Origin: an uncultured Myxococcales bacterium
Lineage (GTDB): Bacteria > Myxococcota_A > UBA9042 > DTJE01
Assembly: GCA_903936705.1 (NCBI GenBank)
Contig: CAIZWN010000051.1
Span: forward strand, 1-64,000
Direction of reading: 5' to 3'
Length of the DNA: 64,000 nucleotides
Shown: positions 25,631 through 34,432 of the stretch, in pieces
How positions within the stretch are numbered: position 1 is the first letter of the stretch
Layout of the letters: each line of letters opens with the position of its first letter
The notes under the pieces: model-generated
Seen by the model: only the letters and a program-made list of their open reading frames with translations
The model's database searches: none
Told to the model about the DNA's origin: nothing
Made by a program: the position numbers and the translations under genes

Positions 25631-27892
25631 TCACTCGGGTCGCGGGGAGTCGCCCTCGCCGCCGCACCATCCCCAGTCATAGGACGGGAAGGCCGCGGGG
25701 TCGAGGAGCGTCAACTCCGCAACGGAACCGACGGACAGATCGCGGGTGTCGTGGACCTGCATCCCAAGCTGGCTCAGGCTGTACACGTAGTCCTCGATGA
25801 AGACGCCGCGGTAGATCTGCGCCTGCCAGTATCCGCTGTAGTTGCGGCAGTGGTCGTTGCCGCCGTAGTCCTCGAAGAAACCCATGTGGCTGATGCCAGG
25901 CAGGACCTCGATGGCCTCGCGGGTCACCCGGAACAGCGCCAGTTCGGACTTGTACTCGCCCCACCAGCCCCCCTCTTCCTGGGTCTGGACCCAGCCGCCC
26001 ACCGGAATGGCCAGGAGGTTCCGGGACCTAAAGAAGGTGAAGGCCTTGTGGTCCCAGAGCACGTCGCTCCAGGTGTTCCAGCCGTCGCCGATCACCGCGG
26101 TCTGGACGCTCTTGGGGTTCGTCGGGTCGGTCACGTCGAAGATCTCGATCTTGATGCCTCCCACGTTCCCCTCCGCGTCGCCATCGCGGCCGGCCGTCAG
26201 CAGATAGCCGGGCTCGAGGGGGTGGATGTAACTGGAAAAGCCGGGAATCTTCAGTTCCGCGCTGACCTTCGGGTCGGCCGGGTCCTTGAGGTCCAGAACA
26301 TAGAGCGGGTCCACCTGCCGGAACGTCACCACGTAGCCCTGGTCCCCGATGAACCGCACGGCGAAGATCCGCTCGCCCAGCCCCAGCCCGGTCACGGCAC
26401 CGACCTGCTCCAGGCGGTCCTCGGCCTGGCGCAGCACCGTCACCCGGCTTTCCGTTTCCTCGTTGTTCCACCAGCCGAAGCCGTCGGTCGTGGCGACCCG
26501 GAGATGCCCCTGGTACTCATCAAAGGCGAACTGGTTGACGGCATAGCCCAGGACCTCCCCCGAGGCGCGATACCGGGCATCGCCCTGGGCATCGAAGGCG
26601 AACTTGTGAATGTGGGTCTTGATGGGCGGGACCTCCGCGTCGCCCTGCCACCACCAGTAGAAGTCCCAGTTGGTCGAACCGACATAGATCGCGTCGAGGC
26701 TGGCGTAAACCGTTCCCCAGGACCCCTGGATTGTGGAGCCCGCGATGTTGCCGGAGTCCACATCGAGGGAGACCAGGCTGAGCAGCCCCTGGCCGGAAAA
26801 GACGCTGGGGGCATGCACGTCGGTGCAGCCGCCAATCGACTGGCCACTGGCGTAGGTCGCCTTGTCGCCCCCGGTGGCGGTCCAGTACCGCGGCAGCCAC
26901 CCGGCCAGGGTGCGCGCGCGAATCTTGTCGATGTTGCCGGCGATCAGGGCGTCGAAGGCGGCGTTGATCTCCTCGGGCGGCGGCCGGACGTCCTCGCCGT
27001 CGGGGCCGTACCAGGCCAGGCCCGCAGGCCAGTACTCCAGGTCGTAGACCTGCTGGTAGTTGTTTACTGCAAGGTAGACCTTGGCGGCGATGCGGCGGCT
27101 GTCGGCCGTGTAGCCGTCGAAGAAATACTCCTTGAGGACGCGGGGATTCGCCTTGTCCGCGAGGCTGACGACGGTCACCGTCGCGACCGGGCTGTACTCG
27201 TAGTAAGAGCCGGGTATCTCGCCTTCCTGGGAAACCCCTTCCGCATCCGCTGCCGCGACGGGCTTCGAGGTATCGCCTTCCCCGGCATCCCGTCCAGGCA
27301 CGTCCCGAACCACCTCATGGAGATTGGCGCTGCCGAGCACGATGGCCTTGTCCCCGTCGAGGAAGAAACTCGACGCCCATGTGCCCAGCGCGACCCGTCC
27401 CAACTCCTCGGTCCGGGCCGCCGGCCAGGATTTGACCACGACCAGATCGCGGTCGCTCAGCACGTAGACGTACTGGCCGTCGGTCTTGACGCGATCGGCC
27501 TCGTCCACGCCATCGACCTGGGTGTTGGTCTCGCTGTACTCGTCGGGCGTCTGGTCGTCCTTGGCGCCACCCGCCTCCGGAGGAGCCGCCCCGTCATTTG
27601 CGAAGTCTTCCCCGCCCACGCCGCGATACCAGCCGCACTCATCGGGGGTCAGAACGCAACGTCGGTTGGCTTCGACGCCCAGCCTCATCTGCGCAATGAC
27701 CGAATCCTCGATCCAGGCCTCGGCCTGATCGCAGTCCGTGGCCACGGTGAGGGCCGCGGTCCTCGTCCAGTCGAGGCTCAGTACCTCGCCGGGTGCGGAA
27801 GGATCGCTGCTCGGAGTGGTCTTCGAGCACCCGATCACCGCGATGGCAACGAATGGCGTGATCGTCAGGAATCCGCAAATCCGTCCCTGCAT
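25631..27892 (-). CDS. Beta-propeller domain lipoprotein (753 aa)
   Basis: Start ATG at 27892 behind AAGGGG; the signal peptide ends in IAVIGCSK, a lipobox-like site. The region NTQVDGVDEADRVKTDGQYV (about 121-140) is the opening signature of the secreted beta-propeller family (Pfam PF09826-type), followed by repeated blade strands such as YVYVLSDRDLVVV, VTVVSLADKANPRVL, LYVLDLKDPADPKVS and IEIFDVTDPTNPKSV. Function is unknown in this family. The gene is more G+C-rich at third positions than the polysaccharide genes on its left, and it lies between direct repeats, so it was probably acquired. It runs opposite to both neighbours. Confidence 0.85.
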   Translation of the reverse strand: MQGRICGFLTITPFVAIAVIGCSKTTPSSDPSAPGEVLSLDWTRTAALTVATDCDQAEAWIEDSVIAQMRLGVEANRRCVLTPDECGWYRGVGGEDFANDGAAPPEAGGAKDDQTPDEYSETNTQVDGVDEADRVKTDGQYVYVLSDRDLVVVKSWPAARTEELGRVALGTWASSFFLDGDKAIVLGSANLHEVVRDVPGRDAGEGDTSKPVAAADAEGVSQEGEIPGSYYEYSPVATVTVVSLADKANPRVLKEYFFDGYTADSRRIAAKVYLAVNNYQQVYDLEYWPAGLAWYGPDGEDVRPPPEEINAAFDALIAGNIDKIRARTLAGWLPRYWTATGGDKATYASGQSIGGCTDVHAPSVFSGQGLLSLVSLDVDSGNIAGSTIQGSWGTVYASLDAIYVGSTNWDFYWWWQGDAEVPPIKTHIHKFAFDAQGDARYRASGEVLGYAVNQFAFDEYQGHLRVATTDGFGWWNNEETESRVTVLRQAEDRLEQVGAVTGLGLGERIFAVRFIGDQGYVVTFRQVDPLYVLDLKDPADPKVSAELKIPGFSSYIHPLEPGYLLTAGRDGDAEGNVGGIKIEIFDVTDPTNPKSVQTAVIGDGWNTWSDVLWDHKAFTFFRSRNLLAIPVGGWVQTQEEGGWWGEYKSELALFRVTREAIEVLPGISHMGFFEDYGGNDHCRNYSGYWQAQIYRGVFIEDYVYSLSQLGMQVHDTRDLSVGSVAELTLLDPAAFPSYDWGWCGGEGDSPRPE

Positions 27893-28347
27893 GATGCCCC
27901 CCTTCTCAAGGCCTTTATAAAGCCATCTGAAGCATGCACCTGTCATGGTACGGGTGCTTCCTCTCCGAGTCAAAGTCAAAGCAAGTGGCATGCCAGCATG
28001 AGAATGTAGAATATCAGCGTGTTGGAAGACAGCGGGTCTGCGGTCGAGACACAACCGCGACACCGTTGACAGGGTCCGAAGGTGCAGGCTGGGGTGGGAG
28101 GGTCCCCAGTCCCGAAGGGCATAGGCGCACCGCTACGGGCGCACCCTGTGCGGGTCGTGAGGATGTTTGCAAATTCGGTTGGCTCTTTTTGCGTTGGCGA
28201 TGGCAAACAAGAGTCCGAGAGACAGCGCGAGTGCGCGAACTCCCGAAACAAGCCCCACCCACAGCAGCCCCACTAGGACCCCGGCATTCACCGGTTGATG
28301 GACAACTGCGTTCGCAAGCGGACGTCAGGTCGGGGATACCCGGTTGT
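27893..28347. other. Intergenic region with no supported gene
   Basis: The stretch between the beta-propeller start and the right-hand repeats has a promoter's place for the minus-strand gene but no clear consensus. Short open frames on both strands lack ribosome sites and recognisable motifs. It may be the remaining part of the segment delivered with the beta-propeller gene. Confidence 0.4.
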
Positions 28348-28467
28348 CGATGCGGTTTCGTGGTTGATGTTGCCTATACGCTGGAAGCCTGGATTTTGAC
28401 GGCAAGAGTAACGGTTTCAGCCTCCGTGATACCTGGCTAACGATGACGTTTTGTGGTTGATGTGCCT
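28348..28467. repeat. Direct repeat copies C and B right of the beta-propeller gene
   Basis: Copy B (28412-28467) is nearly identical to copy A at 25269-25324. Copy C (28348-28391) is a looser match to the tail of A and precedes B by 20 bases. Both contain GTGGTTGATG. B ends 30 bases before the start of the downstream 5'-nucleotidase gene and so forms part of its upstream region. Confidence 0.75.
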
Positions 28468-28497
28468 TGCACTCCGGTTCCGCATGGAGAAATTTGG

Positions 28498-30336
28498 ATG
28501 ACCATGAACATTGGCAGTTGGTACCTGGTCCGGCTGACCGTCAGTATTGCCGCCGTTGTTGCGCTGGGCTGCCAGACCGCTTCGCAGGTCGGCACGCCGG
28601 GTCCGGTCGATGTCAAGTTGATCGCCTTCAACGACCTTCACGGATACATCGAACCGCCCGGTATCGACCTGAATCTCGACGATCCGGACCAAGGGAAACC
28701 CGCCACGGTGCACCTGGGCGGGGCCGCCTACCTCGCAACGTTGGTGAAGCAACTCAAGGCGGAAAACCCCAATTCGATGATTGTCGGAGTCGGGGATCTT
28801 GTCGGCGCTTCGCCAGCCATCTCGGCCTGGACGATGGATGAAGCAACCATCGATATCATGGGTCGGATTGGGATGGAAATCAGCCCGGTCGGCAACCACG
28901 AGTTCGACCGCGGCAAGGCCGAGTTGCTGCGCCTGCAAAATGGCGGATGCGCCACACTGGACCCGGTGACGAACCCGCACAAAAGAACGTGCATCAACGG
29001 CCCATTCGAAGGCGCCAGTTTCAAATACCTGGCTGCCAACGTCACCGACAACGACAGCGGGCAACTACTGTTTCCCGCGACATACGCGAGGAAGTTCGGA
29101 AACGTCACTATCGGGTTTATCGGCCTGACCCTGAAGGACACGGCCCAGGCCACCATTGGCGCCGTGGGCCTGACGTTCGGCGACGAAGTGGAAGTGATCA
29201 CTCGCTACGCGAAGGAACTGAGGGCGGGTGGCGCGGACGCGGTGGTGGTACTGCTGCACCAGGGAGGCGCCACGACGGCCACGAAGATCAACGACAAGAC
29301 ATGCCCGGGACTCACTGGAGGAATCAAGACGATCGTCGAGCGCCTGAGCGCCAACGACGTAGACGTAGTCGTCAGCGGTCACTCGCACAAGGAGTACGTC
29401 TGCGAAATCAACGGTATTCTACTGACCCAGGCCAGCTACTACGGAACCATGGTCACCGACATAAACCTGACGATTACTCCAGGCGAAGGCGTCATCGCCA
29501 GATCGGCGAACTCCTTGCCGGTCATCAATGGCAGTACGACGGGCACGGTGCCCAGGGGATACTCGATCCTCGAGCCTGATCCTGTGATCACGAAGGTGGT
29601 TGCCGACTACGACGCCTTGACCGCCGCGGACAGGCAGGCCGAAATTGGCTACGCCGCCGAACCCATCGAACGGATCAACGACAGCAGCGGGTCGCGCATC
29701 AACGTGGTGGATCATCCCCTTGGCCGTGTAATCGCGGACGCGTACTTTGCCAAGGCGACTTTGGACGATCCAGCCGACTTTGCCGTCATGAATCCAGGCG
29801 CAATTCGTGCGTCCGTGCTGACATCAAACGTCGACGGAAAGGTCACGTACGACGACCTGTTTGCGATCGCGCCCTTTGCCGGCGAACTTTATCTCGTCAA
29901 ACTGAAGGGGGAGCACGTCATCAGGCTGCTTGAGCAGCAGTGGGAGCAGAACAACTGCAACGCCAAGCAGTACATGGGAATGTGCGGGCGCGTGCTGCAG
30001 CCCAGTTATACGCTGACCTACACATGGAAATTCGACAAGAATGCCCAGGGAAAACCGGACGGCACAGGCAACGTGGTCGTTCGGGATTCAGTCAAGATCA
30101 ATGGTGTTGCGCTGGACCCGGACAAGACCTACCGGATCATCACGAACGACTACCTGGCCCTCGAAGGCGGGGACTACTTCTCGGCTTTTACCCTGTATGC
30201 GGAGGAACCCGCCAAAAACATGGTGACCTCAGACATACAAGCCTTGATCGATTATGTAGGAAGCCACCCGAAACAGACGCCGCTGGCAAAGCCCAGCCTG
30301 CGGATTCAGTGTGACGGTTGTGCGCCCATACCATGA
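28498..30336 (+). CDS. 5'-nucleotidase/2',3'-cyclic phosphodiesterase-type lipoprotein
   Basis: The protein is exported (signal peptide to VVALGCQT, a probable lipobox) and has the two-domain layout of UshA-type enzymes. The N-terminal metallophosphatase domain shows AFNDLHGYIEP (about 43), GVGDLVGASP, VGNHEFDRG (about 131) and VVSGHSHKEYVC (about 290). The C-terminal nucleotide-binding domain shows NPGAIRASV (about 430), FAIAPFAGELYLVKLKGEHV and NDYLALEGGDYF. Such enzymes remove phosphate from nucleotides outside the inner membrane. Start ATG at 28498 with GGAG nine bases upstream. It lies just right of the repeat-bounded beta-propeller segment. Confidence 0.9.
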   Translation: MTMNIGSWYLVRLTVSIAAVVALGCQTASQVGTPGPVDVKLIAFNDLHGYIEPPGIDLNLDDPDQGKPATVHLGGAAYLATLVKQLKAENPNSMIVGVGDLVGASPAISAWTMDEATIDIMGRIGMEISPVGNHEFDRGKAELLRLQNGGCATLDPVTNPHKRTCINGPFEGASFKYLAANVTDNDSGQLLFPATYARKFGNVTIGFIGLTLKDTAQATIGAVGLTFGDEVEVITRYAKELRAGGADAVVVLLHQGGATTATKINDKTCPGLTGGIKTIVERLSANDVDVVVSGHSHKEYVCEINGILLTQASYYGTMVTDINLTITPGEGVIARSANSLPVINGSTTGTVPRGYSILEPDPVITKVVADYDALTAADRQAEIGYAAEPIERINDSSGSRINVVDHPLGRVIADAYFAKATLDDPADFAVMNPGAIRASVLTSNVDGKVTYDDLFAIAPFAGELYLVKLKGEHVIRLLEQQWEQNNCNAKQYMGMCGRVLQPSYTLTYTWKFDKNAQGKPDGTGNVVVRDSVKINGVALDPDKTYRIITNDYLALEGGDYFSAFTLYAEEPAKNMVTSDIQALIDYVGSHPKQTPLAKPSLRIQCDGCAPIP

Positions 30337-30498
30337 CATGCCACGATTTCCCGGGTATGGCATCCTGGGGCAAGTGACCAACGAAGGCCTACGCATAAAA
30401 CCGCTTCCCGTGGTACAACACGCCGTGCGGATTCGCACTCGACGGAACAACCGAGTCGCCGCGATATCCAGGAGTGCCGTGCCGCTACGAGGAGCCTA

Positions 30499-32454
30499 AT
30501 GCTGACCGATTTCGAGATACTGTGTGCCTTGCACGGCTCGATGCACCCCCTTTCCAGCAGTTCCAGCGGCGGATCCCACACGCAGGTAAAGGCATTCGAT
30601 TCCGCGGCACTGGCCGAGGCGATGGGGGAACTTGCCGCCGCACATGGCGCTCCGGTTCTGCCGGCTCGCGCCCTGGGCAGGCAAATCGCCCGTCGCTTCC
30701 TGGTCAAGGTCGGCAACATCAGCAGGTACGTGATCAAGCTGAAGGGCGGCCGGGAAACGGTGATCCGACGTTCCCTTCCATCCGAGGCTTTCGGACCAAC
30801 CGGTTACAATCTGGCGCCGACCATGGACAAGGTCTTGATCGATTCGCGCGAAGCGGTTCGAGAAATTCCCTACCTGGCCTACGGCGCGATCGAGGAACAG
30901 TTTGCCCCTGACGTCCTCCAGGGGATCCGGAATGTTGTGACCGGGTCTACTGATCCATCGCAGGCCGACGGAACCTTCCTGGTACTCGAAGGGCCAACCG
31001 GGCAGAGTCGACGCAGCACCTACCGGATTTTGGAAGAGGACCCTTACTTTCCCAGCAATGTCCCGAATTTTACCGCCCTGACCCGATTCCAGTCATTCAT
31101 CCGCGAACACCCTCTGGATGCCGCATCAACCGAACGTCTTCGCACATTTTTTGATGCCTATATGACCGTAGGCGCCCGGGACGTTTTGCGGTACATCGAA
31201 GGTTCCCGCCATCCCAACCTGGGATGGAAGGCTGCTGACGGGGTGATACGGTCGTGCTTTGCCACACACGGTCGCGAAAATTTCCTGCCACCGGAAATCA
31301 ACTACTACACGCGTTCAATCGATCTTGACGTCGCGCAGGCCCGGGGATTTGACAGTACGAATCGCGAGGCGGCAGAAGCCTTCGCCAGATGGATGGTCGA
31401 AAGACTGCCTCTGGCTTGGACGTCTACCGTCAGTGATTCGGAACTGAACGAGGTGGCCCTGGGGATCCTGGACCTGCACTTCGACTACCCACTGTTCGAG
31501 GTGGAACCATATTCGGGCCTGGTCTCGACCGCTGCGATGCGACTGGCATTGCGCGCAATCCTGGCCACAGCCCAGCACCTTACCGGATACGAGATGCCCG
31601 AGCGCCGCAACCCCATGGCCCTGCCTCTGGCCAAACGGTCGCAACCCGTAGCCGCCTTCATGGACCGATTGACTGGTGATCAACGGTCCGAGGCATGCAA
31701 CGCAATCAACCGGATGTTGTGGGAGGTTGCGATCCGTGGCGGAATCCCGACGGCCGACAACAAGGTCTTGCCATACCGACGGCTGGATAGGACGTTCTAC
31801 TCGTTCCAGGAGAAGGCGCAATTCGCCCTTGAAGGCCGTGCAGAAGTAGGCGAAGTGATGACCCTGGAAGAACTTGCGTCTCCCAGAGGTGATGATCTAC
31901 TGAAAAAATTCCCTGACTTGCCCCGGCAGCTCGTGGTGTTCTTTGCGCTCGCCTATCGGTACTTCCTGGACACCGGCCATATGCCAGATCTGCGACCGGA
32001 CGACGCCGGAATGGACCTGTTGGTGCGCGGCATCTGGGGATACAAGACCCAGAACGTGCTGGTGGTAACCGGCAAGGCATCCGACGGCAGGCCCGTCAGC
32101 GCGGTACGCTTTGTGGACAACAAGGACCAGTTCAAGCAGTACCGACGCTGGGAGGATCGCCAGCAACCGCTGGGACTTGTGAAGTACGGTCTGCGCCTGG
32201 TGGCGCCTCTGGTTCAGCCCGCCATGGAGCGCTCGATCGGGATCTTTGTCGCCAAGGTTGCGCAGCAGAACGGAATCCATGGAAACGGGGCATCGGATCT
32301 GCCGCAGGCAATGTCCCGCGCGATACGCGAGGTCCTTGGCAGCGGTGTTGATGCGGCGCTGTTGCACACCCAGGCATTCCTTCATGACGTCATCGACGAC
32401 ACCGCCGACGGCGTCGAGCGCTCACTCCAGTCCTGGCCGCGAGAACCCTCGTGA
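30499..32454 (+). CDS. Unrecognised 651-aa cytoplasmic protein
   Basis: Start ATG at 30499 after GAGGAG at four bases. No signal peptide or membrane segment is present. I do not recognise the family. Notable stretches are a basic RFLVKVGNISRYVIKLKGGR near 70-90, a mostly helical centre, and a polar C-terminal block with FLDTGHMPDLRPDDAG, LLVRGIWGYKTQNVLVV and VRFVDNKDQFKQYRRWEDR. The last two recall the spacing of an active-site Asn and Asp in kinase-like folds, but that is speculation. The next genes on the strand are small lipoproteins at 32594 and 32868, separated by 139 bases, so an operon is uncertain. Codon use is like the neighbours. Confidence 0.7.
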   Translation: MLTDFEILCALHGSMHPLSSSSSGGSHTQVKAFDSAALAEAMGELAAAHGAPVLPARALGRQIARRFLVKVGNISRYVIKLKGGRETVIRRSLPSEAFGPTGYNLAPTMDKVLIDSREAVREIPYLAYGAIEEQFAPDVLQGIRNVVTGSTDPSQADGTFLVLEGPTGQSRRSTYRILEEDPYFPSNVPNFTALTRFQSFIREHPLDAASTERLRTFFDAYMTVGARDVLRYIEGSRHPNLGWKAADGVIRSCFATHGRENFLPPEINYYTRSIDLDVAQARGFDSTNREAAEAFARWMVERLPLAWTSTVSDSELNEVALGILDLHFDYPLFEVEPYSGLVSTAAMRLALRAILATAQHLTGYEMPERRNPMALPLAKRSQPVAAFMDRLTGDQRSEACNAINRMLWEVAIRGGIPTADNKVLPYRRLDRTFYSFQEKAQFALEGRAEVGEVMTLEELASPRGDDLLKKFPDLPRQLVVFFALAYRYFLDTGHMPDLRPDDAGMDLLVRGIWGYKTQNVLVVTGKASDGRPVSAVRFVDNKDQFKQYRRWEDRQQPLGLVKYGLRLVAPLVQPAMERSIGIFVAKVAQQNGIHGNGASDLPQAMSRAIREVLGSGVDAALLHTQAFLHDVIDDTADGVERSLQSWPREPS

Positions 32455-32593
32455 AGCAGGGAGATCGCGTCCCGGGTGACTGGGTGACTCGATTTCCGTC
32501 GGTCTGCCTTATTCTGTCGACACTGGCCATGTCACTGGTTTGGCTATGGACAGACCATCCGTTACAATAGCTCGGGAGACGGAGGAAGAACCG

Positions 32594-32809
32594 ATGCGCA
32601 CCCTATTCGCAATCCTCTCGGTCCTGGTGTTGACGGCCGCAGCCGGCCTTGCTGGATGCGTCGGCGGCCTTCCATCGGCGAACCCGCCAAGGTATGGCAA
32701 TGTGCCAAACGGGGCATCGCCTATCCAGTCATTCAACAGCGCGGCCGACCCGAAGTTCGCCCTCCCGGACAACATGGCCGGCGACGCGGGTGACATTGCC
32801 GACCCGTGA
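32594..32809 (+). CDS. Small lipoprotein (71 aa)
   Basis: Start ATG at 32594, eight bases after GGAGG. The sequence opens MRTLFAILSVLVLTAAAGLA followed by GCVGG, a textbook lipoprotein signal (LAGC). The mature part is only about 48 residues, polar and probably disordered, with Asn/Pro/Asp-rich segments. No function can be assigned. It precedes another lipoprotein gene by 58 bases and a MepA-like endopeptidase gene after that, so it may belong to a cell-envelope operon. Confidence 0.8.
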   Translation: MRTLFAILSVLVLTAAAGLAGCVGGLPSANPPRYGNVPNGASPIQSFNSAADPKFALPDNMAGDAGDIADP

Positions 32810-32867
32810 CACGCTGATGCGGCGACCAGTTTGCTCTTCAACTCCAGGCAACGCGGGGAGCCCTCGG

Positions 32868-33524
32868 ATGAACAGTCGCAACCGATGCCTGCAGTTGATG
32901 CTTGCGTGCGTTTTTGGGCTTTGCCTAATTCCCGTTGCTGGATGCCGCACCAAGATTGCTGACCTCAAGACCCCGTCCGGCACTTATTCCGCCTACCGCG
33001 AAGCACGCGAGAAGGGCGACTTCCAGGCAATCTTCGACCTTCTGGTGACCCAGGTTCGCGACCAGATCTCCGTGACGAACAGGAACTTCCTGGAAGCCAG
33101 TCGTCTGATCCAGACAGGATTCCCTTCCGCAATGCGACAGCAGGCACTGGCCGACCTTGGTCCCGCGGAGGTCCGCGAGGCCCAGGCTCCTGCCGACTAC
33201 TACGCGGCACTGTGCCGACTGGGTTCGTCCGGCATGGAAGTATCCTTGTCTGTGGCCGAACGCTGGTCCGCCGAAGTAAAAACGATTCGCGAGGATCCGC
33301 CCGGATCGGGCAAATATCTGGTCAGCCCCATGTCCGGCGCTGTCGTCGAGTTGTTCCGTGAAGAGGACGGCCGTGTCCACATGGTCCCGGCCAGAAGGGA
33401 TCTGTCCCTGATCGGCCGCGAGTACACACGCTCGTTCGAACGTCTCGAAGCCGTGCGAGATGCCCTGAAGACCATGGGCAACGGCAACGGTGGCGCGCGC
33501 GGCCCAACCGTGAGGTCCCCCTGA
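32868..33524 (+). CDS. Lipoprotein of unknown function (218 aa)
   Basis: Start ATG at 32868 with GGGGAG seven bases before it. The signal peptide ends in LIPVAGC (lipobox VAGC). The mature protein is mostly helical at first (YSAYREAREKGDFQAIFDLL, like a small NTF2- or TPR-like helical start) and then has a beta-rich part (YLVSPMSGAVVELFREEDGR) that could be a DUF4878/NTF2-type fold. The combination of a short helical domain and a phosphate-like beta strand is common in envelope lipoproteins, but I do not recognise the family with certainty. It is co-directional with the MepA-like gene 29 bases downstream. Confidence 0.75.
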   Translation: MNSRNRCLQLMLACVFGLCLIPVAGCRTKIADLKTPSGTYSAYREAREKGDFQAIFDLLVTQVRDQISVTNRNFLEASRLIQTGFPSAMRQQALADLGPAEVREAQAPADYYAALCRLGSSGMEVSLSVAERWSAEVKTIREDPPGSGKYLVSPMSGAVVELFREEDGRVHMVPARRDLSLIGREYTRSFERLEAVRDALKTMGNGNGGARGPTVRSP

Positions 33525-33553
33525 AACCGCCAGTTTCGTGCAGCACCGTCGTT

Positions 33554-34423
33554 TTGCCAGTGATCGCAGCCCTTCTGGTGTTCTGCTCTTGCGCCGGACC
33601 GACTGGGGCCATTCGCCAGACTTCACGCGAAACGCTTCCCGACTGGGAGACACCACCGGTCCCAGGTGCCCAACCCAGGGTGGAAGGCATGGTTTCAAAC
33701 CCTTCGGACCCGCGAACTCCAGCGGTCGTCAGCAGCCACCTAGAGGCACAGGCACTGGACAACGACCCGTCCCTTCGCCAGATCTCGTTCGTCACTCCTC
33801 GCGGCAAGCCCGTCACCCTTCGCTACAAGCAGCGTGCTCGATCGGTCGGCAGCTCGGCGCGCGGGCACCTGGAAAACGGCAGATGCCTTCCGGAAAAAGG
33901 TCCGGGATTCGTGCGCTTCAGCAAGGCGGGCTGCGGGACCGACGAAACCGCAACCCTGGTCATGTTTGCGCTGGGCGAAATGCTTGCCACATACCCCGAC
34001 ATCGTTCCGGTGGTCATCGGTGCGCTGTCGATGCCAACCGGCGGACGCATAAAGCCGCACAAGTCCCATAGATCCGGCAGGGACATCGACTTCGGTTTCT
34101 TCAGGGAAGGAAACGTCCCGCTGAGTCGCTTCGAGGACATCCCTTTTGACCGCATCGACTACGAAAGATCCTTCAGCCTGATGGCAAACCTTATCGCTAC
34201 GGGACGGGTCCAGAGCATCTACGTGAACTACGCCCTGGAAAAACACCTGGTAAAGGCCGCCAGTGACATGGGATATGACGACGAACAACTGTCCTGGCTG
34301 TTCCAGTATCCGCGGGGCCGGGGGGCGAAGGTGGGATTGATCCGTCACGAGAAGGGCCATACGCGCCATTTTCACGTGCGTTTTGTCTGCCCTGTTGGCG
34401 ATGACTCCTGCCGCGAAAACTGA
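33554..34423 (+). CDS. mepA: Penicillin-insensitive murein endopeptidase (MepA/M74-like)
   Basis: The metallopeptidase pattern of family M74 is visible: HKSHRSGRDIDFGF (about 169-182), which supplies the His and Asp zinc ligands, and HTRHFHVRFVC (about 268-278) with the second His group. Such enzymes cut D-Ala-mDAP cross-links in peptidoglycan. The first residues (VIAALLVFCSCAG) form an export signal, possibly with an atypical lipid-attachment Cys. The best in-frame start is the TTG at 33554; a CTG at 33521 would give a longer signal with a basic residue. Length 289 aa is near the family's usual size. Probable operon with the two lipoproteins before it. Confidence 0.85.
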   Translation: MPVIAALLVFCSCAGPTGAIRQTSRETLPDWETPPVPGAQPRVEGMVSNPSDPRTPAVVSSHLEAQALDNDPSLRQISFVTPRGKPVTLRYKQRARSVGSSARGHLENGRCLPEKGPGFVRFSKAGCGTDETATLVMFALGEMLATYPDIVPVVIGALSMPTGGRIKPHKSHRSGRDIDFGFFREGNVPLSRFEDIPFDRIDYERSFSLMANLIATGRVQSIYVNYALEKHLVKAASDMGYDDEQLSWLFQYPRGRGAKVGLIRHEKGHTRHFHVRFVCPVGDDSCREN

Positions 34424-34432
34424 ACGCTGTCG

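Noticed and set aside
25508-28009. Plus-strand open frame of 833 residues over the beta-propeller gene
   Set aside because: Shadow frame: no signal, repeats or motifs, and the opposite strand carries the lipoprotein signal and propeller blades.
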